From positions 1-64,000 of the forward strand of contig JAAKEZ010000011.1 in the NCBI GenBank assembly GCA_018475625.1: a stretch of 64,000 nucleotides of DNA, given 5' to 3'. A program made the translations under genes and the position numbers. Within the stretch, counting starts at the first letter, position 1, and each line of letters begins with the position of its first letter. The DNA is from Candidatus Bathyarchaeota archaeon A05DMB-2. GTDB lineage: Archaea; Thermoproteota; Bathyarchaeia; Bathyarchaeales; Bathycorpusculaceae. This document shows positions 1 through 9,123 of the stretch, one piece after another. The notes under the pieces are model-generated. The model was not told the origin of the DNA. It did not search any database and was given only the letters and a program-made list of their open reading frames with translations.

Positions 1-2
1 TG

Positions 3-113
3 GATCAGTTGGAGGTTTTGGAGAGGCGTTTGCCTGTTTGGAAGAGTTTTGTGCGTGGGGCAGATGTGCCACGGGTTGAGCCTGTAATGGATTATCATGA
101 TTCTGAAACGTAG
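3..113 (+). CDS. C-terminal end of an unidentified protein (cut by window edge)
   Basis: An open frame runs in from the left edge and ends at a TAG at 111-113. It encodes 36 residues ending in MDYHDSET. It converges on the DUF1156-type methylase and their 3' ends overlap by 19 bp. The fragment is too short to name a family. A convergent coding tail is plausible because both frames stay open up to the overlap, but chance openness over about 110 bp cannot be excluded. If real, this could be another member of the defence island whose body lies outside the window. Confidence 0.4.
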   Translation, partial: DQLEVLERRLPVWKSFVRGADVPRVEPVMDYHDSET

Positions 114-2899
114 TGGTCTAGGCGTTCTCCTTTTTTGGGTGCGAATTCTATGGATTTGCCGAGCGCTGTGAGTAGGGCTTTTGCTATTGCTGCGTCTTTT
201 TGGAAGTTTTCGTTTGATGTGTTTTCTGCGTAGCGTGCGTAGGCTTGTAGGACTGTTGGGAAGGGTGAGCCTGCGGTGTCGAGGTTTTTGTCTTGCATGA
301 GGCGTTTGACTTGGATTAGTCCGCCTCGTTCGTATTGGAGTATGGCTGCGTGGACGTGGTCTATTGTGGTTTTGAGGGTTTTGGGGTCGTATGGGTCGAT
401 TATGCCTTTGGCTTGGCGTTCTCGGGCTGAGAGTATGCGTATGTTTTTGCCGTCTTTTTCTATTAAGCCGTATGCGCCTTTAGCGTCCAGCGTGTCGAGG
501 GTGACGAGCCCGCCGAAGACTGTTGCGAGGCGGGCTTCTTCGTATTCTGTTTGTGTGGTTGGGAAGTTGGCTAGTAGGTTTATGTAGGCGGCTGTTTCTT
601 TGTCGGCGTTTTGTATGCCTGCTTCTTGGAGGAATTTTTCGTTTAGGACGTCTGTTACTTGGTTTAGGGCTTCTTGTGGGTCGATTTCTCTTCCTGTTGC
701 GGTTTTTACTGGGTAGTAGTCTGCGAATTTGCCGAGGACTGGCCCGTAGACGCTTACTTTCAAGTCGGGTCCATTTATGCCGAGTTTGCTGAACTCTTCG
801 ATTTTTTGCTTGGCCACATCGCGGAGTTCGTCGGCGATGTGTTCCCAGATGCCGGGGTGGTTGGCTACTCTTTTGCGGCATGTGAGTAGGACGGTGACTT
901 TTAGGACGCCTTTTCCTCGTTTTGCGTATTTGTCTGGGGGTTCTGTGTGGACTGGCCAGCTGCTGATGAAGGTGAAGTCGGCGTTCATTAGTGCGGTTGC
1001 GAGGCTGCTCCATGCTTCTGCTGTGCGGTGGGTGAACATTACTGTCATAACTCCGTCGTCTTTGAGGGTGCGGTTCATTTCTCGGAAGCAGGCTTCCATT
1101 TTAGTCCTGTAATCTTCTTGGGCTAGTTTTTTGGCGCTTTTGCCCATGCCTTTGAAGCGGGCTGGGTTTGAGACGGCTTCTTCTTCTTTTTCTGTTAGTG
1201 TCGCTGTGAAGGCTTCTGGGAATATGTCGCCGAGGAGCCGTTTAAGCCAGACGTAAAAGAAGTCGCTGACTTCAGCGTACATGACGTTTTCAGCGTAAGG
1301 CGGGTCAACAACGATGCATGGAACGCTTTTGTCTTTTAATGGGATTTTAGTGGCTGTTCCACAGTAAACGGTTGTCTTTGGCGGGTTGTCTGGAAGAAGG
1401 CTGACGATTTCTTCGAATGCGTCAAGAACTTTGGATAGTGCCCATGGCCATAGCATTTGAGAGTGGTCCCATTCTGCGTAGCTCCATCTAAAAGGAAACG
1501 CTTGGATGTCCATCGAACCTTTTATTACAAGGCGATCAGGCGCCCATCTAGTAAGAAGGCAGTCGTAGTTTATGCACGCGTCAAACGCCATGGCCCCATA
1601 GGTTGATATAGCTGCCGCAAAGTCCCATTCTTCACTGCCTTTTTCAGCATGCGCAAAAAGTTTCTTTTTAGCCTCCTGAAACTTTTCTAGATAAGTGAGG
1701 TGGGTGAGCAGCTGACGAGGATTAAACAAATCACACCACCGAGGCATACCATATTGAATAGGTCGGGTATCATTCGCTGTTTCTGGGAAATTTTCTGTAG
1801 GAACAAATTCCTTCACTAACCATGCGGGCAATTTTTCTTTCAGTTTTTCCTCAGCCTTCCGAACTGCCTCGTTTTCCAGTTCCGTTGGCGCTCTAAAATC
1901 CCACTTCGCCCTGTTCTTGCCTAACCCTCTACTCTTAACACAAACACAGTAAAGCTGATGTCCCATCCGCCCATTCTGAGCCTCATGCTTCACCTCGTCA
2001 CCGTCAATCACCATATTGCACCGTGGGCATTCAGCACGTCCACCCTTCACTGTTCCCTTATCAGGGTCCAAACCATGCTTCTTAGGACTGGAAACAATTT
2101 CAAAACTGCAAACGTCCCCGCTTTCTGGAACCACAACACGGACAGCCACGCTCTCCTCATCCTTGCCAGCCCTAACAACCCACCAGTTAGGCGACAAAGG
2201 AATAACCAAACCACAACTGGAACACTTTATAGTCCGTGCCCACAGATACGCATAAACCTTCTCGCCCGGCTGCTTCGGGAAAAACTCTTCAAGCTCCGCC
2301 TTAGCGGCTTCATGAACTTCCTTGCAGAAGTTTTCAACGGCTGGAAGCAGTTTCTTGCCAAACCTTGCCGGATACTCCAACGTTCCTTTAAGGCAGACAA
2401 ACGCCACGGGATTCAGGTCGCCAGCAACAACAGGCAAACCCAAACGCATAGCCTCAAAAGGAATGCTGCCGCCACCAGCCATAGGGTCAAAAATCAAAGG
2501 ACGCTCAACACCCCAAAACTCCTTTAATAATGCATAAAGACGAGACAGCTCACTCGCCGTAGGAGTATGCTTGAACGATTTTTCCCAAGAAAAAGGATTG
2601 TAACTCAAACGTTTGCCGACAGCCTTTGCCTTCATTATCTCTTCCTCCGCCTTACGAACGTCAACACCGACAGGAATGCCCAAAAGCTTCAAAACATCCT
2701 CTTTCTTAGCCCCAGCAGGCAAAAGACTACCAAGAGCAGCCGCCCTACTCGTAGCATGAGGACGACGAGCAAACCAAACATGAATGCGACTCGTAGGAGG
2801 ATTATGACCAGTCGAACGCTCTCTCACGCTTTCTACACTTACTTCTGTTATTGGAAACCACTTGCTAATCAGCAACTTACGCCCTTCATCATCAACCAT
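95..2899 (-). CDS. DUF1156-type DNA methylase with zinc-binding insert
   Basis: Predicted adenine- or cytosine-specific DNA methyltransferase of the DUF1156 family, using SAM to modify DNA bases. Numbering is from an alternative start at 2917. An N-terminal WFARRPHATSR segment (about 48-58) is typical of the family. The SAM-binding motif FDPMAGGGS lies near 143-151 and the catalytic DPPY near 537. Two Cys pairs (CSSC near 233, CPRC near 297) suggest a zinc insert. The ATG at 2899 (MVDDEGRKLLISKWFPI) fits family N-termini better than the ATG at 2917. It diverges from the DUF499-like ATPase across about 100 bp; such pairs recur in predicted antiphage modification loci. Odd: sense-strand composition changes mid-gene, with the 3' half strongly A+C-rich. 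The target site is unknown. Confidence 0.85.
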   Translation of the reverse strand: MVDDEGRKLLISKWFPITEVSVESVRERSTGHNPPTSRIHVWFARRPHATSRAAALGSLLPAGAKKEDVLKLLGIPVGVDVRKAEEEIMKAKAVGKRLSYNPFSWEKSFKHTPTASELSRLYALLKEFWGVERPLIFDPMAGGGSIPFEAMRLGLPVVAGDLNPVAFVCLKGTLEYPARFGKKLLPAVENFCKEVHEAAKAELEEFFPKQPGEKVYAYLWARTIKCSSCGLVIPLSPNWWVVRAGKDEESVAVRVVVPESGDVCSFEIVSSPKKHGLDPDKGTVKGGRAECPRCNMVIDGDEVKHEAQNGRMGHQLYCVCVKSRGLGKNRAKWDFRAPTELENEAVRKAEEKLKEKLPAWLVKEFVPTENFPETANDTRPIQYGMPRWCDLFNPRQLLTHLTYLEKFQEAKKKLFAHAEKGSEEWDFAAAISTYGAMAFDACINYDCLLTRWAPDRLVIKGSMDIQAFPFRWSYAEWDHSQMLWPWALSKVLDAFEEIVSLLPDNPPKTTVYCGTATKIPLKDKSVPCIVVDPPYAENVMYAEVSDFFYVWLKRLLGDIFPEAFTATLTEKEEEAVSNPARFKGMGKSAKKLAQEDYRTKMEACFREMNRTLKDDGVMTVMFTHRTAEAWSSLATALMNADFTFISSWPVHTEPPDKYAKRGKGVLKVTVLLTCRKRVANHPGIWEHIADELRDVAKQKIEEFSKLGINGPDLKVSVYGPVLGKFADYYPVKTATGREIDPQEALNQVTDVLNEKFLQEAGIQNADKETAAYINLLANFPTTQTEYEEARLATVFGGLVTLDTLDAKGAYGLIEKDGKNIRILSARERQAKGIIDPYDPKTLKTTIDHVHAAILQYERGGLIQVKRLMQDKNLDTAGSPFPTVLQAYARYAENTSNENFQKDAAIAKALLTALGKSIEFAPKKGERLDHYVSES

Positions 2900-3001
2900 A
2901 CTGCGACACCACATCATCCGCGCATAACAAACACTTTTTTATTAATACAAACATACATACACTTAAAAGTAATAACCCTTTCACACCCAAAGTGACCCAT
3001 C

Positions 3002-5968
3002 ATGCTCAACAATACTCTCACTCCAATCTGGAACCCCCAAGCCTGCACACCAAAACAAGACATCATAGACGGCAAATATCTCCAAGCTGAACTCGCCCTA
3101 GACCTCCACACAATAGCAGAAGGCACAGCGAAACCACCATACAACACCGCCGAATCTTTCTTCCAAGCCACACACCTAACAACCACACTAAAACAACTCC
3201 TAACCGACACACTCAACCATCTCGCAGGAACAAAAACCATAAACCCAGTACTTCTCTTTGACGCAGGCTTCGGCGGCGGCAAAACCCACGCCATGGCAGC
3301 CATATACTACACAGTTAAAAACCCAACAAACCCAGAAATCAAAAAACTCGTAAGCACAACGCCAACGCCTAAAAACTGCAGAATCGTCGTCATTGACGGT
3401 AGCGCCTACGGCGGAAAAGGCGTAAAACGCGACCAACACCAATTCCGAACACTCTGGGCAGACTTCCTCTACCAACTCGGCGAAACCATAACCGCAAAAG
3501 AATCCGACACGCCCGAAGGCTTACCAGAACGCAAAGACATAACAGAACTCCTCCAAAAACAGCCAACACTCATACTAATCGACGAAATCCCAAAATACCT
3601 AGACCTCGTCAAAGACCAACCCGAACTCCTAAATAAAGTAAAACACTTCATCCACACACTAACGCTATCAGTCTGCGAAACCGAAAACAGCATCCTCATC
3701 GTAAGCGTAGCCGGCGACGCCTACATCGACGCCGCAGACGCCGTCCGCAAAGAACTCGCCGAAGCCATGAAAATCCTCAACCGCAAAATGCAACCCATCG
3801 AACCCGTCAAAAGCCAAGACGTACCCCACATCCTCAAAAAACGCCTCTTCGACTTCACCAACCCAAAAACAGCAGAAACTACCGCAAAAGCCTACACCCA
3901 ACTATACGAACAAATCAAAGCACCAGAACGCTACCGCACAATAGAATACCAAAACCGCATAACCGAAACCTACCCCTTCCACCCAGAACTCATAGACGCC
4001 CTATACGAACGCCTATCCACACTACCAGACTTCCAACGCACAAGAGGAGCACTACGCCTACTCGCCCACGTAATCAACCACATCTGGAAAACCAAAGAAA
4101 ACGACACCTACCTAATCCACCCACACCACGTAGACCTACAAGTCCCCGAAATAGTCCAGGAACTCACAACCCGCCTAAAAGAAGAAAAATACACAAACGC
4201 CATAGCCTCAGACGTCTACGCCCACGGCGGCAGAAAAGCCAAAGCCCAACAAAAAGACGAAGACTACAAAAGCCACTTCCAAGCCCCACTCTTCCGTAGA
4301 ACCTGCAACACCATATACCTCTACAGCCTAACAGGCGCCAAAGAAGAAGCCAAAGGCATAGACACCGACAACCTCATCGCCGTACTCGCCACACCCACAA
4401 AAGAAGAACACATCCAATACATCCGAGACCAAATCCTACCCGCCATAAGCGAAAGCTTCTGGTACATCGAACCCATCGGTAACCGATACGTCTTCAAAAA
4501 AGAACCCACAGAAAACCGCATCATAGACCAAGAAAGCCAAAACATACCAAACCCAAAAATCACAAAAACCATCTACACAAAACTCCAAGAACTATTCACC
4601 CAAAAAGGAAAAGGACACTTCTACATCGAAATCTTCCCAGACGACCCCTCAGCCATAACAGACGACACAACCCTAAAAATAGCCATACTCAACCCACTAC
4701 TGGGACACACCATACCAACCGAAGAACACGTACCCGAAAACATAACCCAATTCATCCTCAACCGCGACGCAAGAGGCAACCTACGAGCATACAGAAACAA
4801 CACCTTCCTCCTCGCAGCAAGAAACGGCTCATGGGAAAACCTCCGCGACGCAGCAGCACGCCTCGAAGTAGCCCGCGCACTTGCCGAAGACCCAGAAAAA
4901 TACGGCATCCCCCACGACAAAAAGAAAAACCTCCAACAAAAAGTCGCCCAATACGAAGCAACCGTAAACGACGCCGTAAGAGCCTCCTTCACATACCTCA
5001 TCTACGCCACACGAGGCGGCAAAATCGAGGCAAAATCATTCCGCCCCAGCGGCTACGGAACAGCCCAGCCGGGACAAGAAATACTGTGGCACGTACTCGC
5101 CAACGTCCTACACAGAGTCACAGAAGACCCACTAGACCCAGACTACGCAAAAACCGAAGCATGGCCCGCACAAGCCACCGAAACCACAACCCGCGCCCTC
5201 TACGAAAACATACACAAAAAAACAGGCATCGTCCTCCCAGAAAACCAATCCCTCTTCGAGCAAACCCTACTTGAAGGCGTCAAAAGAGGAACATGGATCC
5301 TAATCCAACAAGACAGAGTATATGCGCCCGAAAATCTGCCAACCCGAGTAACAATAAGCTCAGACTCGCGGCTCTTGCTTCCCGAAGAAGCCGGAAGACA
5401 AGGATTCACAGATCCACGGGGACATCTGTGCCCAAACTGCCACACATGGCCATGCAAATGCGGAAAGAAACCAGAAGACACAAAAATAACCACCTGGACA
5501 ACAGAAACCATACCCAAAGAATGGGAAACCTTCGTACCCGCACCCCCGAAAGTCCAGCTAGAAGACCTCGAAAAATGGACACGCCGCGAAGGAATCGACA
5601 CAATCACAGAAGCAAAAATAACGGTCTCAGGAACCACAGACGCCGCAACACAGTTCCGAAACCTCATCCGCCTCGCAAAAGCAGGCAAAAAAATCGCAAC
5701 CACCGTAGAAATCCGAGCCAGAACCTATCAAACAAACATACAGCTGGAAGCAAACTTCCAAGCAGACGACACAGGACTAGAAACGCCAGCAGCCAAAATC
5801 CTAGACGACATAGGCAGATGGCAACTCCCAGAATTCGAAGGCACAATAAACCTAAAAGCCGAAAAAATCCCAATAAACGAAATACGCGAACTCCTCAGAA
5901 ACACCCTCAAAACAGACGACCCTAAACTAAAACTCACACTGGAAATAAAACCGAAACGTGAAAAATAA
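3002..5968 (+). CDS. DUF499-type AAA+ ATPase
   Basis: Large predicted P-loop ATPase of the DUF499 family (988 aa), a group found with DNA methylases in defence loci and distantly reminiscent of the BrxC/PglY ATPases. Walker A is GFGGGKTH near residue 89 and Walker B is LILIDEIPKYL near 190-200. A Cys/His cluster CPNCHTWPCKCG at about 809-820 suggests a small zinc knuckle. The C-terminal 180 residues hold sheet/helix repeats. The gene diverges from the methylase and overlaps the next gene by one base, so the two are co-transcribed. The sense strand is extremely A+C-rich, which creates long spurious frames on the other strands. Its role in a defence complex is inferred from context. Confidence 0.85.
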   Translation: MLNNTLTPIWNPQACTPKQDIIDGKYLQAELALDLHTIAEGTAKPPYNTAESFFQATHLTTTLKQLLTDTLNHLAGTKTINPVLLFDAGFGGGKTHAMAAIYYTVKNPTNPEIKKLVSTTPTPKNCRIVVIDGSAYGGKGVKRDQHQFRTLWADFLYQLGETITAKESDTPEGLPERKDITELLQKQPTLILIDEIPKYLDLVKDQPELLNKVKHFIHTLTLSVCETENSILIVSVAGDAYIDAADAVRKELAEAMKILNRKMQPIEPVKSQDVPHILKKRLFDFTNPKTAETTAKAYTQLYEQIKAPERYRTIEYQNRITETYPFHPELIDALYERLSTLPDFQRTRGALRLLAHVINHIWKTKENDTYLIHPHHVDLQVPEIVQELTTRLKEEKYTNAIASDVYAHGGRKAKAQQKDEDYKSHFQAPLFRRTCNTIYLYSLTGAKEEAKGIDTDNLIAVLATPTKEEHIQYIRDQILPAISESFWYIEPIGNRYVFKKEPTENRIIDQESQNIPNPKITKTIYTKLQELFTQKGKGHFYIEIFPDDPSAITDDTTLKIAILNPLLGHTIPTEEHVPENITQFILNRDARGNLRAYRNNTFLLAARNGSWENLRDAAARLEVARALAEDPEKYGIPHDKKKNLQQKVAQYEATVNDAVRASFTYLIYATRGGKIEAKSFRPSGYGTAQPGQEILWHVLANVLHRVTEDPLDPDYAKTEAWPAQATETTTRALYENIHKKTGIVLPENQSLFEQTLLEGVKRGTWILIQQDRVYAPENLPTRVTISSDSRLLLPEEAGRQGFTDPRGHLCPNCHTWPCKCGKKPEDTKITTWTTETIPKEWETFVPAPPKVQLEDLEKWTRREGIDTITEAKITVSGTTDAATQFRNLIRLAKAGKKIATTVEIRARTYQTNIQLEANFQADDTGLETPAAKILDDIGRWQLPEFEGTINLKAEKIPINEIRELLRNTLKTDDPKLKLTLEIKPKREK

Positions 5969-6654
5969 TGCCCTTCAAATACATAATCAAATGGCGAAAA
6001 ACCCACCCAGAAAAAATCAGCATAGAAGCCTACCACAGATACCCACACACAGAAGAAGAAAAACACAAACCCGCATTCACAATCGGTAAAGCAGAAGGCG
6101 CTGGAATCTTGGCCATACGCCACCTCCTCGAAAAAGCCGCACAAAAAAACCCAACAAAAAAACACGGCAACACACTACACATACTCCTAACAGAAAACGA
6201 CCCGGCAGCATACGAAACCGCCTACCGCATAGGCTTAGCCGCAGCCCTCATAAACAAAGCCCAAACCCAACAAGAAATCGAAAAAGCCACACGATACATA
6301 CTAAACACAACACCAGAAGAAATATGGTTCTGGACAAGCAAACTCCTCGACGACGAAATCAACACAAAAGCCCTCGAAGCCCTATCAGTCCTCAGTGGAG
6401 CCACACAAAACAACCACGTAACACCAACAACAAAAGAAACCACGCCAAAAATCACTCAACCACAAAAGGGAACATTCTGGCCCATGGTACGCCAACGCAT
6501 GAAAGAAAAAGCAGTACAATTATACCTTAAAGACCATCCTGAAACTCAAGAGACACCTGCCTTGAAGGAACTGCGAAAAGCAGGCTACATGGAAATCGCA
6601 AAGACAATGGCACTAAAAGAAATCCAAGCCGAAAACAGAGCGAAACATCTATAG
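5968..6654 (+). CDS. Unrecognised 228-aa protein of the methylase/ATPase island
   Basis: I do not recognise a family. The ATG overlaps the stop of the DUF499-like gene by one base (TAATG), so it is almost certainly translated in the same operon. The N-terminal 80 residues are basic and mixed alpha/beta. Residues 75-150 are helical with TRYILNTTPEEIWFWTSKLLDD. A low-complexity Thr/Pro linker (about 155-175) precedes a basic helical tail containing WPMVRQRMKEKAVQLYLKDHP. No catalytic motif, membrane segment or Cys cluster is visible. Position suggests an accessory subunit of the DUF499/DUF1156 system, perhaps an adaptor or DNA-binding component. Confidence 0.7.
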   Translation: MPFKYIIKWRKTHPEKISIEAYHRYPHTEEEKHKPAFTIGKAEGAGILAIRHLLEKAAQKNPTKKHGNTLHILLTENDPAAYETAYRIGLAAALINKAQTQQEIEKATRYILNTTPEEIWFWTSKLLDDEINTKALEALSVLSGATQNNHVTPTTKETTPKITQPQKGTFWPMVRQRMKEKAVQLYLKDHPETQETPALKELRKAGYMEIAKTMALKEIQAENRAKHL

Positions 6655-6758
6655 CTACAAGTCGCCTGACAACCCAATTCACATTCAAAATACTTCTTCC
6701 AAATTCATAACCATTAATTTCATTTTTCTACAACTAACAATGCACACTTAGCCTAATA

Positions 6759-7664
6759 GTGACTCTAATGATAGAGCTCCTTGTTGCAGCAGTACTAGCC
6801 GTCTCCGCAATCATACTAATCCTATTGCTGCAAATATCAGGAAAGCTTGGCAAAACCACAATAGATCCAGAAGCCGTTAAAGGAGCTGTGGCGACAAGCT
6901 GGAAAGAACTCGGAGTAGACCAAGACATCGGCGCAATAAAAGAAAAGGCAACAGACATCCAAGCCGCAGCCCAAGACCTCCAAACACTATTCAAAGTAAC
7001 TCGTGGTCGAGGAGAATACGGCGAATTCCAACTCGAACAAATACTCAACGACCTCTTACCCAAACAATACGTGCACATCCGAGAAAAAATAGCCCAAACA
7101 GGAAAAATCCCAGACGCCCACATAATCACCCCCAACGGCATAGTCTGCATCGACTCCAAATTCCCACTCGACAACTACCGCGAAATGCTAAAAGCAACCG
7201 ATGACGTGCAGAAACAAAGTTATGGAATAAGCTTCTGTAAAGACGTCGAAGGGCACATAGCAAAAATAAAAAATGACTATGTCAAACCAGAAGAAGGCAC
7301 AACACCATTCGCCTTCGGCTTCATCCCCTCAGAAGCCGTTTACCAATTCTTAACTGAATGCCACCCAAACATAATAGCTGACGCTGCAAAAGAAGGCGTA
7401 CTCGTAGTGTCACCAGCCACACTCGCAATCAACCTAAACCTCCTAACAGTAGGCCTCAGAGCCACCGAAATTGCCGAAAACGCCCAACAAATCCAAAACA
7501 ACATTATTAAACTCTCCAAATCCCTAAATGAAGTAGAAGAAGCATGGAATACGCTCTATAGCCACATCCAAAAAGCTTACAACAAAGCATCCGAAGTAAA
7601 CGACAAACACAGCCGATTAAGAACCAACTTCGAACGAATTACAGAGAGAAAAGAGGAAACCTAA
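6759..7664 (+). CDS. rmuC: RmuC-like recombination-limiting protein
   Basis: RmuC family protein with a PD-(D/E)XK-like nuclease fold; family members limit inversions and act on DNA ends or recombination intermediates. One N-terminal membrane segment (MIELLVAAVLAVSAIILILL) is followed by a short helical region. The RmuC core (about 75-215) includes RGRGEYGEFQLEQIL, PDAHIITPNG and CIDSKFPLDNYREML, the last holding the acidic and Lys residues expected for the nuclease site. At 301 aa it is shorter than many bacterial RmuCs. The start is GTG 6759; an ATG at 6768 is possible. It follows the 228-aa gene by about 100 bp and overlaps the next small gene by one base. Its placement suggests recruitment to the island. 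Confidence 0.85.
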   Translation: MTLMIELLVAAVLAVSAIILILLLQISGKLGKTTIDPEAVKGAVATSWKELGVDQDIGAIKEKATDIQAAAQDLQTLFKVTRGRGEYGEFQLEQILNDLLPKQYVHIREKIAQTGKIPDAHIITPNGIVCIDSKFPLDNYREMLKATDDVQKQSYGISFCKDVEGHIAKIKNDYVKPEEGTTPFAFGFIPSEAVYQFLTECHPNIIADAAKEGVLVVSPATLAINLNLLTVGLRATEIAENAQQIQNNIIKLSKSLNEVEEAWNTLYSHIQKAYNKASEVNDKHSRLRTNFERITERKEET

Positions 7665-7813
7665 TGACTCAGGAAAAGAAGAAACACTACTGCGAGGTAT
7701 GTGGGAAAGAAATAACTTATGAAGAATACGAGAATTACGATGGTATGTGCTGGGAATGCTGGGACGACCAGCTCACAGAAGAGTCGGAAGACATGTTTGG
7801 AGACTTTATGTAA
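7664..7813 (+). CDS. Small two-CxxC zinc protein (49 aa)
   Basis: The short ORF starts on an ATG overlapping the RmuC stop by one base (TAATG), a strong sign of translational coupling. The protein reads MTQEKKKHYCEVCGKEIT and later MCWECWDD, giving two CxxC pairs that can bind one zinc, then a very acidic tail. No family assignment is possible at 49 residues. It may be a zinc-ribbon cofactor of the RmuC-like protein or of the island in general. Confidence 0.65.
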   Translation: MTQEKKKHYCEVCGKEITYEEYENYDGMCWECWDDQLTEESEDMFGDFM

Positions 7814-8479
7814 AATCGTCTCAAAAGCACTTTCTTCTAAGGCTACCACCGAGCGAAAAAGACAAAGAAGCAACAGCCGCGTAAATTTTCCGAGCTCCCT
7901 GCAAAAACTTGTCTGCCCCTAACTTTCAGGACTCCCTATTCCCCATGTTGTTTCAAACAAACCCTTTACCCGAGTAGTCGTCCCTATCAAGTTAGCAACA
8001 ACTATTACTGAAGCCCAGCAAAGCTAAAAGAACAACAAGACTATTTTGCAATGTGCGTTCCTTTTTTATTCAGAGAGGCCTTAGCTCCACTTTTCCGAAA
8101 GAAGAAAAAATTGCTGCTTCTAGAAAAGGCGCTGTTTTTCTTCTTCCACATAAAAAGTTGTAGAGTATAACCAAAAATCGGAGCTAACAACAACTATTTC
8201 AAGCATAACTCACACCCAGAAAAAAGCAGAACGGAAGAAAACGCAAAAGGTAGTATGCATTAAAAAAATATTTTTTCTACATGCTACCAGAAAAGGAAAT
8301 AAAGCCGTCATCCAAGAGGGATTAAACAAATAAATACTGCCAGTTTCAACAGTTACATTTAAACTTGCAGAGAAGGCTTGCTGGAAAACACATGCTTCAC
8401 CTTCTACTACTAATTCGTTGAAGAAAGTTTAACTGCCAACGCCAAAGCTAAAACGTACCCGTTAGAAAGCTTCTTGTAG
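7814..8479. other. Gene-free 666-bp spacer between defence island and integrated element
   Basis: No credible coding frame, tRNA or tRNA 3'-end duplication was found. The only clear structure is the long AT-cored inverted repeat at 8249-8288. If the integrated element excludes the defence island, its left border should lie here, but I could not find the expected copy of the tRNA-Ser 3' end. Confidence 0.5.
8249..8288. repeat. 40-bp inverted repeat with AT-palindromic core
   Basis: Outer arms GGTAGTATG and CATGCTACC pair over 9 bp with one G-T wobble. The interior carries the perfect palindrome AAAAAATATTTTTT. It lies about 190 bp downstream of the leftward Myb/GcrA-like gene. It could be that gene's terminator, a protein-binding site or an element-border structure. 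Confidence 0.5.
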
Positions 8480-8962
8480 CTATACTCCAGCCAAGTCTAC
8501 AATCAGAGGAGTGTACCTGCCAGAAACCAGCAACTGGCGCTTCTCAAAAACGCCACGCAAATTCAGCAACAAATCACGTCTATCATCCTCCTTTAAGGCC
8601 TCATAATCTAAAGCGCAAGTTTTCTTCGCCATCAAGCGTCTAGTTATACCCGAAACCCAAACCTTATCAAATTTACCCTCACGAGACTCAACACGCACAA
8701 CGCACAAAACATCTGGTCCCTTTACAAACCGCAACGCAAGCGTTAAAATACGCAACATTTCCTCCACAGTTGGCAACTGTTCAGGAAGCTTGAGAGAAGT
8801 AGTAGTCTTAAGGCTATAACCGACTACTTCTAATCCAAGCCGCAAAGCCTTCTTAGTCACAGCATCTGCAGTTTTGCCTAACCGCGCAGCAATAGTTTTG
8901 ACGCCAACGCCTTCACTAAGCCACCGCCGCAGCTGATTCTCCTCCTCAATAGACCACGGCAT
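8480..8962 (-). CDS. Myb/GcrA-like helix-turn-helix protein of the integrated element
   Basis: A 160-residue DNA-binding protein is predicted. The N-terminus WSIEEENQLRRWLSEGVGVKTIAARLGKTADAV is a classic Myb/GcrA-like HTH (about residues 3-45), followed by KKALRLGLEVV. The remainder is mixed alpha/beta with no recognised catalytic motif. I chose ATG 8962 because the HTH begins directly after it and the upstream 25 codons look like Cys/Trp-rich read-through. It is transcribed leftward, opposite to the element's replication operon, a common layout for a repressor. A degraded partial copy lies immediately upstream (9095-9262). Confidence 0.65.
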   Translation of the reverse strand: MPWSIEEENQLRRWLSEGVGVKTIAARLGKTADAVTKKALRLGLEVVGYSLKTTTSLKLPEQLPTVEEMLRILTLALRFVKGPDVLCVVRVESREGKFDKVWVSGITRRLMAKKTCALDYEALKEDDRRDLLLNLRGVFEKRQLLVSGRYTPLIVDLAGV

Positions 8963-9123
8963 GCCCCCACAAATATGCCTGCAGCAGTGCCAATCAACCC
9001 AGTAATAACCACAAAAACATCTATCCCACATGCGCAAAACGCAAGATGTGCCATCTCCAAAGCCACCAGCCCTGCAAGCACATGGACGCCGAGATTACAG
9101 AGATGCATCAACAATCTTCTCAA
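8878..9123 (-). CDS. Possible small two-helix membrane protein
   Basis: An 81-codon frame encodes two hydrophobic stretches (LGVHVLAGLVALEMAHLAF and VFVVITGLIGTAAGIFVGA) followed by a basic tail. Small two-helix membrane proteins are common in archaeal plasmids and viruses. However, it overlaps the start of the HTH gene in another frame by 85 bp and also overlaps the HTH relic, so it may be a coincidental frame. Confidence 0.25.
   Translation of the reverse strand: MRRLLMHLCNLGVHVLAGLVALEMAHLAFCACGIDVFVVITGLIGTAAGIFVGACRGLLRRRISCGGGLVKALASKLLLRG

Noticed and set aside
4831-5925. Long plus-strand frames rich in Arg/Pro/His (about 150-210 codons) inside the DUF499-like gene
   Set aside because: They are out-of-frame readings of an extremely A+C-rich coding strand with few chances for stop codons. 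The products are repetitive and basic with no fold.
6751-6762. CCTAATAGTG before the RmuC-like gene, matching part of the 50-nt structured element
   Set aside because: Only 10 bases match and the flanks do not, so a chance resemblance is more likely than a third copy.
7814-8479. Expected left attachment site (copy of the tRNA-Ser 3' end)
   Set aside because: I looked for the GGGGAAGGGATTCGAACC string and near variants and found only the tRNA itself.
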